Positions 1-8,928 of a stretch of 64,000 bases of DNA are shown here, one piece after another (the first letter of the stretch is position 1; every line of letters begins with the position of its first letter). The DNA is from Paenibacillus hamazuiensis (GTDB lineage: Bacteria; Bacillota; Bacilli; Paenibacillales; NBRC-103111): assembly GCF_023276405.1 (NCBI RefSeq), contig NZ_JALRMO010000001.1, positions 372,001-436,000 of the forward strand, in the 5' to 3' direction. The notes under the pieces are model-generated. The model was not told where the DNA came from. It saw nothing but the letters and a program-made list of their open reading frames with translations, and did no database searches. A program made the position numbers and the translations under genes.

Positions 1-1
1 C

Positions 2-118
2 GCAATGGACGAGATGATGGCCAAAGGCACGCCGGAACAGCGCGATCGCGTCACGAAGGCGTTCTTGGAGATGAAGAAGTTTAACATTGCGGAATTGCAA
101 AAAGCATACGAAGGATAA
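2..118 (+). CDS. VOC/PhnB-like protein, C-terminal end only
   Basis: An open frame enters from the left edge and stops with TAA at 116-118, giving 38 residues. The tail ([13 protein letters not shown], ending Y-E-G) resembles the C-terminal helix of PhnB-like VOC (glyoxalase-fold) proteins, whose last helix usually reads Q-M-K-K-x-D-I-A. The metal or substrate site lies outside the window, so no reaction can be assigned. A terminator follows within 20 bases, so this is the last gene of its transcript. Confidence 0.6.
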   Translation, partial: AMDEMMAKGTPEQRDRVTKAFLEMKKFNIAELQKAYEG

Positions 119-136
119 GAGTCTTATATAATGGCG

Positions 137-171
137 AAAATAGAGCTTCTGATTAGAGGCTCTATTTTTTT
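137..171 (+). terminator. Rho-independent terminator after the VOC gene
   Basis: A 10-bp stem (137-146 with 159-168) closes a 12-base loop and runs into a T tract. An A-rich 5' flank could let it also stop transcripts coming from the opposite lacI-type gene. Confidence 0.8.
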
Positions 172-271
172 GCCGTATATGAAATTATGCGCAGCTCATT
201 TTTGGGGGTACCGGGTGCTCTCCAAAGGTACCAGGAATAAGCCAGAAAGTTTCACTTCACTTTTGTTCCGC

Positions 272-1297
272 TTATTGCCGGACTTGCCATTCGCTGGATT
301 GCCGAAAAATCGGCTCGAACGGAAGCAAAATCTTGACCGGCAGAGGAAACGGAGATTGAATGCACTGCAGCATCGTTTTCGCCGCGACAATGCCGATCTC
401 GAACGTGGGAATATGAATTGTCGACAAAGGCGGCACGGTGTAACGGGAAGGCTCGTTGTCGTCAAAACCGACGACGGCGAAGTCCTGCGGCATGCGGTAA
501 CCTTTCTCTGCGATGGCACGCATGGCGGCCATCGCCATAATATCGCTTGCGGCGAATACGGCGGTCGGCAGCCGGCCGGAATGATCGTCCAAATATTTAA
601 GCATGAGCCGGTATGCGTTATCCGGTTCCCATTCCGCATTCAGGACATGCTTCGGATTCACGGACAATCCGGCCTGCTCCAGCGCCGTTTTGTAGCCGCG
701 ATATCTTTTCTCACGGTCGAAATCGCCGGACAAGCCTGTGCCTCCAATAAACAGGATATCGCGATGCCCTTGGTCAAGGAGGTGCTTCACCGCGATGCGC
801 GCAGCCTCGACACGGTCGTAAGAAATCGTAGAGATGCCGGGGTCCGATACGTCAATGCCGACGATGAGTTTGATATGTTTTTTTAGATGACTATAAATCT
901 TCGCATCGATACCCTCGATCACAATCATGCCTTCAATATTGTTTTCTTCTGTAATTTGACGCAAAATTTCCGGATTTTTCAAATTTTCTTGTGTATAAGT
1001 GAAAGCAAGTTTGTATCCGTTGTGCGACAGTTCTTTCTCGATTCCATCGAGTATGACGGAAAAGTACGGGTGATAGTGCCGGTTCTGCATCGTCGAGACG
1101 ATACATCCGACCTCTTTGGCAGCCGTTTGGGATTCATGGGCGACCGGCTTAATATGGTAGCCCAAGTCGCGCGCGGTGTCCCAAATCTTTTGCTTGGTCT
1201 CGCTGTTGACGGCACGGTTGGACTCGTTTGCAAGCACGCGGGACACGGTGGAGATGGAGACGCCGACACGTTCGGCGATATCTTTCAATGTGGGCAT
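272..1297 (-). CDS. LacI family transcriptional regulator
   Basis: DNA-binding repressor or activator of 341 aa, the usual LacI length. The start at 1297 is chosen because the N-terminus then reads M-P-T-L-K-D-I-A-E-R-V-G-V-S, the canonical LacI helix-turn-helix with S-T-V-S-R-V-L as recognition helix and hinge, and because an AAGGCAGG ribosome site lies 8 bases upstream. An in-frame upstream ATG would add 28 unrelated residues. Residues from about 60 form the periplasmic-binding-like effector domain (G-F-D-D-N-E-P-S-R-Y near the end is typical). It is divergent from a sugar-uptake and glycosidase operon starting at 1516, its likely target. The effector is probably a sugar or sugar acid from that pathway (inference). 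Confidence 0.93.
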   Translation of the reverse strand: MPTLKDIAERVGVSISTVSRVLANESNRAVNSETKQKIWDTARDLGYHIKPVAHESQTAAKEVGCIVSTMQNRHYHPYFSVILDGIEKELSHNGYKLAFTYTQENLKNPEILRQITEENNIEGMIVIEGIDAKIYSHLKKHIKLIVGIDVSDPGISTISYDRVEAARIAVKHLLDQGHRDILFIGGTGLSGDFDREKRYRGYKTALEQAGLSVNPKHVLNAEWEPDNAYRLMLKYLDDHSGRLPTAVFAASDIMAMAAMRAIAEKGYRMPQDFAVVGFDDNEPSRYTVPPLSTIHIPTFEIGIVAAKTMLQCIQSPFPLPVKILLPFEPIFRQSSEWQVRQ

Positions 1298-1432
1298 ATC
1301 ATGACCTGCCTTTTTTAGAGTTACGTTTTTTTGCGGCAAATTCTCATTCTCTATGTTATGTAAAAATAGCGCCGAGGTCAATGATCGGAAAAACTTGCAT
1401 TAATTTTGTTGAAATTTGCGGCAAAAAATCAG

Positions 1433-1461
1433 TTGACTGATACGTATGTATGCGTTATATT
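1433..1461 (+). promoter_or_regulatory. SigA-type promoter with operator-like palindrome in the spacer
   Basis: TTGACT (1433-1438), a 17-base spacer and TATATT (1456-1461) make a strong promoter 55 bases before the binding-protein gene. The spacer carries the 8-bp palindrome ATACGTAT at 1440-1447, centred on CG as LacI-family operators are. Repression by the divergent LacI protein would follow simply from occlusion of this site (inference). Confidence 0.7.
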
Positions 1462-1515
1462 TTTTGTAAATAAAGGGAAAATGTCCTCGCTATAAAAGCG
1501 AAAGGGGAAATGTCC

Positions 1516-2796
1516 ATGCGATTTTCGAGATGTTTTTCAGTTTTTTCACTTTTTTGCATTGTTTTTGCAACAAGCGGGTGTTCAGGCGGCTCCGATCCTG
1601 CTTCGACGGATCCGGGCAAAGTCAAGCTTGTCTTCTGGAGTCATCAGGAGGATTCCTTTATTGGCGCTTATAAGAAAATGATTGAAGATTACCAGTCTTC
1701 TCACCCCAACGTTCAGATCGAATATCAGTCTTTTCCTTATGAAGTGTATAACCAGAAGTTGAAGGCCTCCTTCTCCGCGCAAACACCTCCCGATATTGCC
1801 GAGATGTTCGGAACCTGGGTTCCCGAATACGCCAAAAACGGCTTGCTCGCAGAACTGCCGGACGACGAAGCGCTGCGCAAAGAGTATTATGATGCTCCGC
1901 TGGGCGGGTATACGCTGAACAACAAGCTGTTCGGCTTGCCGTTGGAGTACAATATTGAGAACGGTGGGATGCTGATTCATCCGCAGATGCTGAAGGATAA
2001 AGGGATCGCCGGTCCGCCGGCAACATGGGCCGAGCTCGTGGACGCGGCAAAGAAATTAACCGTTCGCGATAACAACGGGATTAAGATCAAAGGGTTTGAT
2101 TTTGTTTCCGGCGATAACATTACGTTTACGTTTCTCTCTTTCATATTGCAGCAAAAAGGCAAGATCTGGGACGGGGGCAACCACGTCAATTTCCAAACGT
2201 CCGAAGCGGTGAAAGCGATGACTGCGTTGAAGAGCCTGGTGGTTGACGATAAAGTGACGGATTTGACCGCCTTCGGCGGCGAGCTTGATACGTCGGATTA
2301 TTTTTTTCGCGGCAATTCCGCTATGACATACCGCGGACCTTGGACCATCGCAGCGGGGCTCAGCAACTACAACGCTAAAGATTTCGAATACGTGCCCGTA
2401 CCGTCGTTCACCTCCGAAAAGCCGTATTTCGCTGCAGAATCGGGATGGGGAGCGGTTGTGGCTCAAAAGAGCAAGGCGCAGAAAGAGGCGCTTGACTTTA
2501 TTCAATTCATGAGTTCCAAAGAAAAACTTCGCGCTTTCAATCTGAGCACCTTTACGGTGCCGTCAAAGAAAGAGGTGGCCTCCGATCCCGAATTCCTCAA
2601 AGAAAATCCGCACATGAAAACATCTCTCGGCGTGCTGCAGTACGGTCAATGGATCGGACCGATAGCGGATCGCGATTTCTTCTTCAAACAGATCAACGAT
2701 CATTTTCAACTGATGGTGACCGGTCAGGTAACGGTTGAAGAAGGGCTAAGGAAAATCGAGAAAGCGATTAACGATAATCAGGATCAACATAAGTGA
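1516..2796 (+). CDS. CUT1 sugar ABC transporter, substrate-binding lipoprotein
   Basis: Extracellular solute-binding protein family 1, 426 aa, delivering a sugar or oligosaccharide to the two permeases that follow. The signal peptide ends in lipobox A-T-S-G-C with the lipidated Cys at about residue 22, followed by a Gly/Ser linker. The start at 1516 is preferred over the in-frame ATG at 1510 because the AAAGGGG site at 1501-1507 is only 2 bases from 1510 but 8 from 1516. The conserved early motif V-F-W-S-H-Q and later W-T-I-A-A-G-L are typical of family 1 proteins. No ATPase gene is present in the operon; a shared MsmX-type ATPase elsewhere would energise it, as is usual in Firmicutes. Confidence 0.93.
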   Translation: MRFSRCFSVFSLFCIVFATSGCSGGSDPASTDPGKVKLVFWSHQEDSFIGAYKKMIEDYQSSHPNVQIEYQSFPYEVYNQKLKASFSAQTPPDIAEMFGTWVPEYAKNGLLAELPDDEALRKEYYDAPLGGYTLNNKLFGLPLEYNIENGGMLIHPQMLKDKGIAGPPATWAELVDAAKKLTVRDNNGIKIKGFDFVSGDNITFTFLSFILQQKGKIWDGGNHVNFQTSEAVKAMTALKSLVVDDKVTDLTAFGGELDTSDYFFRGNSAMTYRGPWTIAAGLSNYNAKDFEYVPVPSFTSEKPYFAAESGWGAVVAQKSKAQKEALDFIQFMSSKEKLRAFNLSTFTVPSKKEVASDPEFLKENPHMKTSLGVLQYGQWIGPIADRDFFFKQINDHFQLMVTGQVTVEEGLRKIEKAINDNQDQHK

Positions 2797-2810
2797 TCGG
2801 AGTGCAGGAG

Positions 2811-3749
2811 ATGCCCAATAGTACGATAGCCAGCCGAAGCAAACAAACGTCCGCAGCCCAAACGGGGCCTGCACAATACCGGAGCGAAAGGCGTTTTGTA
2901 TTCGTTTCGCTTACCCCGGTACTGCTCTTATTCGGAGTATTCGCCTTTCTCCCGATTGCGTGGAGTTTGATTCTGTCCGTGTATACATACAGCCCTCTAA
3001 GCGGTCATGCCGTCTTTGTTGGCGCTGGTAATTATGTCCGAATGCTGGGTGATGCGGTATTTCTGAAGTCGCTTTGGGTTACATGCAAATTTGTCGTTAT
3101 TACGGTTGCCGTCAACATCATCATCACGCTGCTGATCGCGATGGCGATTCAACGGGTCCGGTCGCGCTCGCTGAAGGATTTGTTTCGTACCATGTTTTTC
3201 CTTCCGACGATCGCTCCGCTGGCAGGCACATCCATCGTTTGGAGCACGATGTTTCATTACCGGGACGGTTTGTTCAACATGATGCTGGCCAAGATGGATA
3301 TCGCCCCCGTCCAGTGGCTGAGCGATCCGCATTATGCGCTGCTGTCCGTCATTATGATGACGCTGTGGGCGGATATCGGCTACAACATCGTGCTGTTCAT
3401 GGCGGGACTGGATTCCATTCCGGATATGTACTACGAGGCCGCTTATCTGGACGGGGCAAGCCGCTGGCATATGTTCCGCCACATAACGTGGCCGCTCCTC
3501 GGAAGAACGACACTGTTCGTTACCGTGACGACCGTCATTTCGTACTTCCAGGCATTTCCCCAATTCCAGATTATGACCAAAGGGGAGCCCTACAACGAGA
3601 CAAGGGTGCTTGCTCTGCACATTTACGATCAGGCTTTCTCCAACTCGAATATGGGCTATGCTTCGGCGATGGCTGCCGTATTCCTCGTTATCATTTTATT
3701 TATTACCTGGCTGCAACTGAAGTGGGGCCGCACGCAGTGGGAATATTGA
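2811..3749 (+). CDS. CUT1 ABC transporter permease (MalF/UgpA-type)
   Basis: Inner-membrane permease, 312 aa with six predicted membrane spans. The EAA loop reads Y-Y-E-A-A-Y-L-D-G-A-S, followed by the I-T-W-P-L-L segment that contacts the ATPase. A GTG at 2793 overlapping the upstream stop is possible, but the ATG at 2811 has GGAG 8 bases upstream and is preferred. It lies between the binding protein and the second permease, so the three form one importer. The C-terminus (Q-L-K-W-G-R) is typical of UgpA-like partners. Confidence 0.92.
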   Translation: MPNSTIASRSKQTSAAQTGPAQYRSERRFVFVSLTPVLLLFGVFAFLPIAWSLILSVYTYSPLSGHAVFVGAGNYVRMLGDAVFLKSLWVTCKFVVITVAVNIIITLLIAMAIQRVRSRSLKDLFRTMFFLPTIAPLAGTSIVWSTMFHYRDGLFNMMLAKMDIAPVQWLSDPHYALLSVIMMTLWADIGYNIVLFMAGLDSIPDMYYEAAYLDGASRWHMFRHITWPLLGRTTLFVTVTTVISYFQAFPQFQIMTKGEPYNETRVLALHIYDQAFSNSNMGYASAMAAVFLVIILFITWLQLKWGRTQWEY

Positions 3750-3764
3750 CAGGGGGATGAGCAC

Positions 3765-4589
3765 ATGTATAGAAGGAATGTCTGGATCGATTCCGTCGTG
3801 CTTATATTTCTCACAGCGGCTGCCTGTATCATGCTTCTGCCGTATGGATGGATGGTGTTATCCTCTCTGAAAAGCAACATGGACATCATTTCGGGAAAAA
3901 GCGGATTTTTTCCCGAACATCCGAGTCTGGACGGTTATAAAACGGTTCTGCGGGATGCGCCGTTCGGCAAATGGCTGTTCAACAGCGCGGTATCGTCGGT
4001 GATCATCACGGCAGCCACATTGTTTACGAGCGCTCTCGCAGGATACGTGTTCGCCAAGCATCATTTTAAAGGAAAGAAGGTGTTGTTTCTTCTCATTTTG
4101 GCGACGATGATGATTCCTTTTCAGGTGATCATGATCCCGACTTATTTGATTACCGCCAAACTGGGGCTCATCAATCATTTGTTCGCCATTATTTTACCCA
4201 ATCTTGTAAGCTCCTACGGCGTCTTCTTGGCCAAACAGTTCATTGAGGACATTCCGCAGGATTTGCTGGATGCAGCAAGAATCGACGGTACGGGTGAGCT
4301 GAGGCTCATGCTGAGCATCATTGCGCCTCTCATCCTGCCGATGCTTTCGGCGCTCGGCATTTTCACGTTTATGAGCGCATGGAACAATTATTTATGGCCG
4401 CTCATTGTGCTCAACGATATGAATAAAATGACGGTTCCCTTGGCTTTGGTTTACTTCAACGGCACGCATGTCGTCAATTACAACGTGGTGATGTCGGCCG
4501 CCGTGTTGATCACGATTCCGGTTGTTGCGGTATTCCTTATTTTTCAGAAGCAATTTATTAAAGGTTTGACGATGACCGGAATGAAATAA
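3765..4589 (+). CDS. CUT1 ABC transporter permease (MalG/UgpE-type)
   Basis: Second permease of the importer, 274 aa, six membrane spans. The EAA motif is [11 protein letters not shown], and the C-terminus [14 protein letters not shown] is the standard ending of this subfamily. An AGGGGG ribosome site lies 8 bases before the ATG. Only 15 bases separate it from the first permease and 21 from the GH4 gene, so all are cotranscribed. Confidence 0.93.
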   Translation: MYRRNVWIDSVVLIFLTAAACIMLLPYGWMVLSSLKSNMDIISGKSGFFPEHPSLDGYKTVLRDAPFGKWLFNSAVSSVIITAATLFTSALAGYVFAKHHFKGKKVLFLLILATMMIPFQVIMIPTYLITAKLGLINHLFAIILPNLVSSYGVFLAKQFIEDIPQDLLDAARIDGTGELRLMLSIIAPLILPMLSALGIFTFMSAWNNYLWPLIVLNDMNKMTVPLALVYFNGTHVVNYNVVMSAAVLITIPVVAVFLIFQKQFIKGLTMTGMK

Positions 4590-4610
4590 ACATACATGAG
4601 GAGAAGGGCT

Positions 4611-5912
4611 ATGACTAAAATATCGATTATTGGCGCGGGCAGCGCGTTTACGCAGGATATTGCAACGGACATTTTGACAATCGAAGGTTTGGACGGCGGC
4701 ACGATCGCTTTGGTAGAGATCGATGAGAAGCGTCTGGATATTGCCGGAAGACTTGTGCTGAAGCTCGTGGAGATGACGGGCAAGAACTGGAACGTCATCG
4801 CCTCGACAGACCGAAGAGAAGTTATCGCGGGCTCCCGCTTTGTGATTAACCAAATTGAAGTAGGCGGGCTTGAAAACGTGCGATACGAATACGAAATTCC
4901 GTTAAAATACGGCGTCAACCAGTGTATCGGCGATACGATGGGGCCGGGCGGGCTGTTCAAAACGCTGCGCACGCTCCCGAGCTGGATGGAAATTATTCGC
5001 GACGTCGAGGAGTTATGTCCGGACTCGGTGATTTTGAATTATACGAATCCGATGTCGGCCGTCACTTTGCTGACTTCGCGCGTGACCGAAATTCCTGTCG
5101 TAGGTTTGTGCCATTCGATTCAAAATACGTCCCGCAGGTTGGCGAAATATGCCGGAGTTCCGTATGAAGAGCTGCAGTGGAGGGCCGGCGGGATAAACCA
5201 TATGTCGTGGTTCGTGGAGCTGACCCATCAAGGCAAGGATTTGTACCCCGTACTGCGCGAAAAGATCAAGGATCCCGAGCTTTTACGGAAAGACCCTGTC
5301 CGCTTCGATGCAATGAAATATTTGGGGGCGTTCGTGTCCGAATCAAGCGGCCACTTTTCGGAGTACATCCCATATTACCGCAAGCGTCAGGAGCTGATAG
5401 ATTTGCACTGCAGCGCCGGTTATAACGGCGCAACCGGTTATTATGCCGATAACTGGCCGACCTGGCGCCGGGAAAACGATGAGAAGATCGTCCAGCAGCT
5501 GGAAGGCGCGCGTCCGATAGAACTGAAGAACAGTCATGAGTATGCGGCGGTTATCATTGAAGCCATGTTGAAAAACGAACCTAAGGTCATTTACGGGAAT
5601 GTGCCTAATCAAGGACTTATTCATAACTTGCCGTACGACGGTATCGTTGAAGTGGCCTGCATGGTAGACCGAAACGGTGTTCATCCATGCCGCTTCGGCA
5701 GCCTGCCGGAGCATTTGGCGGCGCTGTGCCGTGCGAATATGGCGTTTTTCGAGCTTGCCGTCGGCGCTGTGCTCAATCGTGACAAAGAGATGGCGCGCCA
5801 TGCGCTCATGGTGGACCCGCTTTCTGCAGCGGTATGTTCTCTGGCTGAAATCGGCGATATGTTTGAGGAGCTTTATGAAGCGGAGCGGGATTTCGTCCCG
5901 GTGTTGCGATGA
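4611..5912 (+). CDS. GH4 family NAD- and metal-dependent glycosidase (alpha-galactosidase/galacturonidase-like)
   Basis: Family 4 glycoside hydrolase of 433 aa acting in the cytoplasm on the imported glycoside by an NAD-dependent oxidation-elimination mechanism. The N-terminus ([11 protein letters not shown]) is the dinucleotide-binding loop; G-L-C-H-S carries the metal-ligand Cys; G-G-I-N-H-M-S-W-F carries the metal-ligand His; [10 protein letters not shown] is a downstream active-site block. These blocks resemble MelA and LplD more than the 6-phospho-glucosidases, so an unphosphorylated alpha-galactoside or galacturonide is likely (inference). The ATG at 4611 has AGGAGAAGG just upstream; the ATG at 4596 lies before that site and is rejected. 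The stop overlaps the next start. Confidence 0.88.
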   Translation: MTKISIIGAGSAFTQDIATDILTIEGLDGGTIALVEIDEKRLDIAGRLVLKLVEMTGKNWNVIASTDRREVIAGSRFVINQIEVGGLENVRYEYEIPLKYGVNQCIGDTMGPGGLFKTLRTLPSWMEIIRDVEELCPDSVILNYTNPMSAVTLLTSRVTEIPVVGLCHSIQNTSRRLAKYAGVPYEELQWRAGGINHMSWFVELTHQGKDLYPVLREKIKDPELLRKDPVRFDAMKYLGAFVSESSGHFSEYIPYYRKRQELIDLHCSAGYNGATGYYADNWPTWRRENDEKIVQQLEGARPIELKNSHEYAAVIIEAMLKNEPKVIYGNVPNQGLIHNLPYDGIVEVACMVDRNGVHPCRFGSLPEHLAALCRANMAFFELAVGAVLNRDKEMARHALMVDPLSAAVCSLAEIGDMFEELYEAERDFVPVLR

Positions 5913-6856
5913 GAGCGGCCAACGATTGCGGACATACGGTCGTTGTTGTCGGTGAACTCAACGTAGATATCATCATATCCGGCGAAGACGTTGTACCGGA
6001 ATGGAACCGCGAGAAGACGATCGACCAATTTCAGGTCGTCCTTGGCTCCTCTTCCGCGATAACGGCATGCGCGCTCTCGTGTCTCGGTCTGGACGTCAGG
6101 TTCGTAAGCGTAGTAGGGGGTGACGACTTTGGGGCCTTTTGCAAGGATGAGCTGAAGCGCATGGGTGTGAACGTGGAGCATGTTGTCTCCCTGAACGGGG
6201 TACAAACCGGCGTTACCTTATCGTTCTCGACACCTTCGGATCGGGGGCTGCTCACATATCCGGGCAGCATCCCTCTTCTGAGCCCGTCTTATGTTCCGGA
6301 TACGCTGTTGAACGAAGCGAGCCATCTCCACTTCGGCTCTTATTATTTGCAGGATGGGATGAGAGCGCATTGGCCGCAGCTGTTCGGCAAGGCGCACGGA
6401 CTTGGAATCAGCACGTCCTTCGATACGGGATGGGACGTCCGCAAGATGTGGGATCGGCAAGGGATCGAATTGCTGCTCGCCCATACCGATTTGTTCATTC
6501 CAAGTGAGGAGGAAATCCTTCACATCTATGATTCGGCGCAGTTAAGCGAGGCTTTTGCGAAGTTGCCGGAAACCGCATGCACGGTGGCGGTCAAGCAAGG
6601 CTCGCGCGGGGCGGCGCTCAGGAAGCCGGACAAGAAGGTGCTTTCGGCAAAGCCTTGCCGGGTAACTCCCGTAGACACGACAGGAGCGGGGGATTGCTTT
6701 AACGCCGGAATCATCTACGGTTATCTTCACGGATATGCGGACGAACAGCTGCTTCGCTTCGGCAATGCCTGCGGCGCGTTGTCCACCCAAGGGGTGGGAG
6801 GAACCGGGAAGCTGCCGACAGTTCAGGAAGCAGCCCGCTTGCTGGCACAAGATTAG
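5909..6856 (+). CDS. PfkB family carbohydrate kinase
   Basis: Sugar kinase of 315 aa (ribokinase/fructokinase fold) that would phosphorylate the monosaccharide released by the GH4 enzyme using ATP. The N-terminal V-V-V-V-G-E-L-N-V-D and the C-terminal anion-hole motif D-T-T-G-A-G-D-C-F-N-A-G with catalytic Asp are both intact. The ATG overlaps the GH4 stop (ATGA), indicating translational coupling. Which sugar it uses cannot be told from the sequence; 2-keto-3-deoxygluconate or a hexose are both possible. Confidence 0.9.
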   Translation: MRAANDCGHTVVVVGELNVDIIISGEDVVPEWNREKTIDQFQVVLGSSSAITACALSCLGLDVRFVSVVGGDDFGAFCKDELKRMGVNVEHVVSLNGVQTGVTLSFSTPSDRGLLTYPGSIPLLSPSYVPDTLLNEASHLHFGSYYLQDGMRAHWPQLFGKAHGLGISTSFDTGWDVRKMWDRQGIELLLAHTDLFIPSEEEILHIYDSAQLSEAFAKLPETACTVAVKQGSRGAALRKPDKKVLSAKPCRVTPVDTTGAGDCFNAGIIYGYLHGYADEQLLRFGNACGALSTQGVGGTGKLPTVQEAARLLAQD

Positions 6857-6877
6857 CTCGTCAGATTCGGCATGGCG

Positions 6878-6889
6878 AAAGGAGGTGAT
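6878..6889 (+). promoter_or_regulatory. Full anti-SD complement upstream of the beta-helix gene (STAB-SD-like)
   Basis: AAAGGAGGTGAT matches the 16S rRNA 3' end over 12 bases but lies 79 bases before the start at 6969, which has its own weaker site. The nearest reading frames from here are 14 or 49 codons with no recognisable product. The position fits an mRNA-protecting STAB-SD as known from Bacillus thuringiensis cry3A. Confidence 0.4.
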
Positions 6890-6968
6890 GCGGGAAGTTT
6901 CACGACTCTTGCATTCGATAGCCGCAGCTTGAGCGAATTCATTAAAAAAAGCAGGGAGATGATGATTC

Positions 6969-8516
6969 GTGTTGAAAATCGGAAAAAGTTTGATGGCAGG
7001 CATGGCGATTGCTGCAATTAGCTGGATGGTCGGGACGGCTTATTCTACGGTGCCTGCTTCCGCCGCAGGAGTCGAGTATTATGTGTCGGCGAGCGGCAGC
7101 GACTCCAATGCAGGAACGATCGGTTCGCCCTGGAAAACGCTCCAGCATGCCGCTGACGTTGCCGTACCGGGGAGTACGGTCTATGTTCGGGGCGGGGTTT
7201 ATAACCAAAAGTTGAAAATTACCCGCTCCGGATCTCCGGAGCAAGGCCCGATTACGTTCTCCAACTATGCATCGGAAACACCGGTTATCGATGGAACCGG
7301 ACTTGCCGTCAGCGGGATCGAAGGGATCGTGGATATCGCCGATTCGAGCTACATCACGGTCAAAGGCTTCGAAATCCGCAACTATACTACGGCGACCAGC
7401 AATAAGATGCCCGTAGGTATTTATGTCCATGGTTCGGGAAGCAATATCCAACTGCTGGGCAATAAAGTACACGATATTAAAAACACGGCAACGCCTTCGG
7501 GAAGCGATCTGCTTGGCCGGGACGCGCACGGTATTGCAGTGTACGGAACGAAAGCGCCCGATCCTATTCGCAATATTACGATCGACGGAAACGAACTGTA
7601 TAATCTTGTTCTCGGTTCCAGCGAGTCGCTTGTCCTGAACGGAAATGTGGACACATTCTCCGTGACGAACAACCTCATTCACGACAACGATAACATCGGC
7701 ATCGATATCATCGGCTTCGAGGGCAAATCGCCCGACCCCTCCTACGATCAGGCGAGAAACGGGCTGGTGAAAGGAAACAAGGTTTACAATATCACGTCCA
7801 ACAACAATCCTTCCTACGGCAAGACACTCCCCAACAACAGCAATGCGGCTGACGGCATCTACGTGGATGGAGGCAAAGACACCGTGATTGAACAGAATTA
7901 CAGCTACAATAACGATATCGGCATTGAGATCGCCTCCGAGCATGCCGGAAAAGCGACGAGCAACATCACGGTACGCAGCAATATCGTATTTAAAAACAGG
8001 CTGACAGGCATTGCGATGGGAGGATACGACACGAAGCGCGGCTCTACCGAGAACTGCAAAGTCGTCAACAACACCTTGTACAAAAACGATACGTTGGGCG
8101 ATGGCAGCGGCCAGCTGTACGTGCAGTACGATACCAGAAACAACATCATTAAAAACAATATCATGGTCGCGAGTTCTGCGGACGTTCTGATCTATAATGA
8201 ATATACCAAAAATTCGGGGAACGTCGTCGACTATAATCTTTACTACGCGCCAGGCGGAAGTTCCGGCGCAACCTGGACATGGAAAAACGTAGAGTATACC
8301 GGATTTTCCGCCTATAAAACGGGAACGGGCAACGATGCGCATTCCTTGTTTGCCGATCCCAAATTCGTGAACGTATCCGCGGACAATTACCATCTGCAGA
8401 CGGCTTCCCCGGCTGTCGATGCCGGTTCGACGGACACGGCGGTCATCGGATCGTTCGACATTGACGGCCAGGCACGGGTATCGGGCGCTGCGGTCAACAT
8501 TGGAGCGGATGAGTAA
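6969..8516 (+). CDS. Secreted right-handed parallel beta-helix protein
   Basis: Exported protein of 515 aa. A signal peptide (M-L-K-I-G-K, hydrophobic core, then S-A-A-G) ends near residue 33. The mature N-terminus (Y-Y-V-S-A-S-G-S-D-S-N-A-G-T, then W-K-T-L-Q-H-A-A) is the DUF1565-type cap of beta-helix polysaccharide-active proteins, followed by many N-rich coils (N-N-I-I-K-N-N) and a choice-of-anchor-Q-like end (S-P-A-V-D-A-G-S). Family members include PL9-type pectate lyases, which would fit a GH4/PfkB operon for uronides, but catalytic residues cannot be confirmed by eye. It starts at GTG with GGGAG about 11 bases upstream, 112 bases after the kinase, and ends at a terminator. Confidence 0.8.
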   Translation: MLKIGKSLMAGMAIAAISWMVGTAYSTVPASAAGVEYYVSASGSDSNAGTIGSPWKTLQHAADVAVPGSTVYVRGGVYNQKLKITRSGSPEQGPITFSNYASETPVIDGTGLAVSGIEGIVDIADSSYITVKGFEIRNYTTATSNKMPVGIYVHGSGSNIQLLGNKVHDIKNTATPSGSDLLGRDAHGIAVYGTKAPDPIRNITIDGNELYNLVLGSSESLVLNGNVDTFSVTNNLIHDNDNIGIDIIGFEGKSPDPSYDQARNGLVKGNKVYNITSNNNPSYGKTLPNNSNAADGIYVDGGKDTVIEQNYSYNNDIGIEIASEHAGKATSNITVRSNIVFKNRLTGIAMGGYDTKRGSTENCKVVNNTLYKNDTLGDGSGQLYVQYDTRNNIIKNNIMVASSADVLIYNEYTKNSGNVVDYNLYYAPGGSSGATWTWKNVEYTGFSAYKTGTGNDAHSLFADPKFVNVSADNYHLQTASPAVDAGSTDTAVIGSFDIDGQARVSGAAVNIGADE

Positions 8517-8540
8517 GTTTTTTACAAGCAAATGAACAAC

Positions 8541-8594
8541 AAAGGGGCTGTCCCGAAGCCGGAGTCATAACGGCTGAGGGATCCGCCCCTTTTT
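8541..8594 (+). terminator. Rho-independent terminator closing the LacI-linked operon
   Basis: Outer stem AAAGGGGC (8541-8548) pairs with GCCCCTTT (8585-8592), an inner AGCCG/CGGCT stem extends it, and five T residues follow. Confidence 0.8.
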
Positions 8595-8669
8595 GCTTAC
8601 GCACATTCTTGAATGACTTCGTTAGAAGTATTACGGGCCTATGAAGGGGGGAACTCGGGTTCGTTCTAC

Positions 8670-8695
8670 TAAAAAGAGAGGGTGTGCCCTCTCTC
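8670..8695 (-). terminator. Terminator for the small gene at 8698-8928
   Basis: On the minus strand the stem GAGAGGG/CCCTCTC with a 4-base loop is followed by TTTTT. It begins 3 bases after the stop codon, which supports the small gene as a real transcription unit. Confidence 0.8.
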
Positions 8696-8697
8696 AA

Positions 8698-8928
8698 TTA
8701 TAACAATAAGGTAATCGCCAGAAGATCAAACAAAACAAGTGGTAATATGAAAGGAAAAAAAGAAGTATGGACCTTTTTTCCATTATGAACCGAGCTTACT
8801 CGTAAATAAACCTTTTTGGCATCTACTTTAACAATCTTACCTTGGTAGACGTTACCATTTTTATTTTTTATTTTAACTACTCGACCAAGATATTTCTTAC
8901 ACTTTTGATAATTCGAAATGACTGACAT
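8698..8928 (-). CDS. Small LSm/SH3-like protein with hydrophobic C-terminus
   Basis: Unknown 76-aa protein. Residues 10-45 alternate short beta strands (Y-L-G-R-V-V-K-I-K-N-K-N-G-N-V-Y, then G-K-I-V-K-V-D, then V-Y-L-R-V) as in LSm- or SH3-like small barrels; the end (F-F-P-F, then a leucine-rich stretch) is hydrophobic and may bind a membrane. The start at 8928 is chosen because GAGGAGGGG lies 7-8 bases upstream; a longer frame starting at 9036 lacks such a site. The gene is markedly AT-richer than its neighbours and has its own terminator, suggesting recent acquisition. Function is not assigned. Confidence 0.7.
   Translation of the reverse strand: MSVISNYQKCKKYLGRVVKIKNKNGNVYQGKIVKVDAKKVYLRVSSVHNGKKVHTSFFPFILPLVLFDLLAITLLL

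Noticed and set aside
6872-7021. 49-codon plus-strand frame overlapping the anti-SD complement at 6878
   Set aside because: The strong ribosome site lies inside the frame rather than before it, and most of the frame overlaps the beta-helix signal peptide.
6942-8531. 529-codon minus-strand frame antisense to the beta-helix gene
   Set aside because: Compositionally a shadow (Arg/Val/Ile repeats mirroring the N-rich coils); no start signals or recognisable motif.
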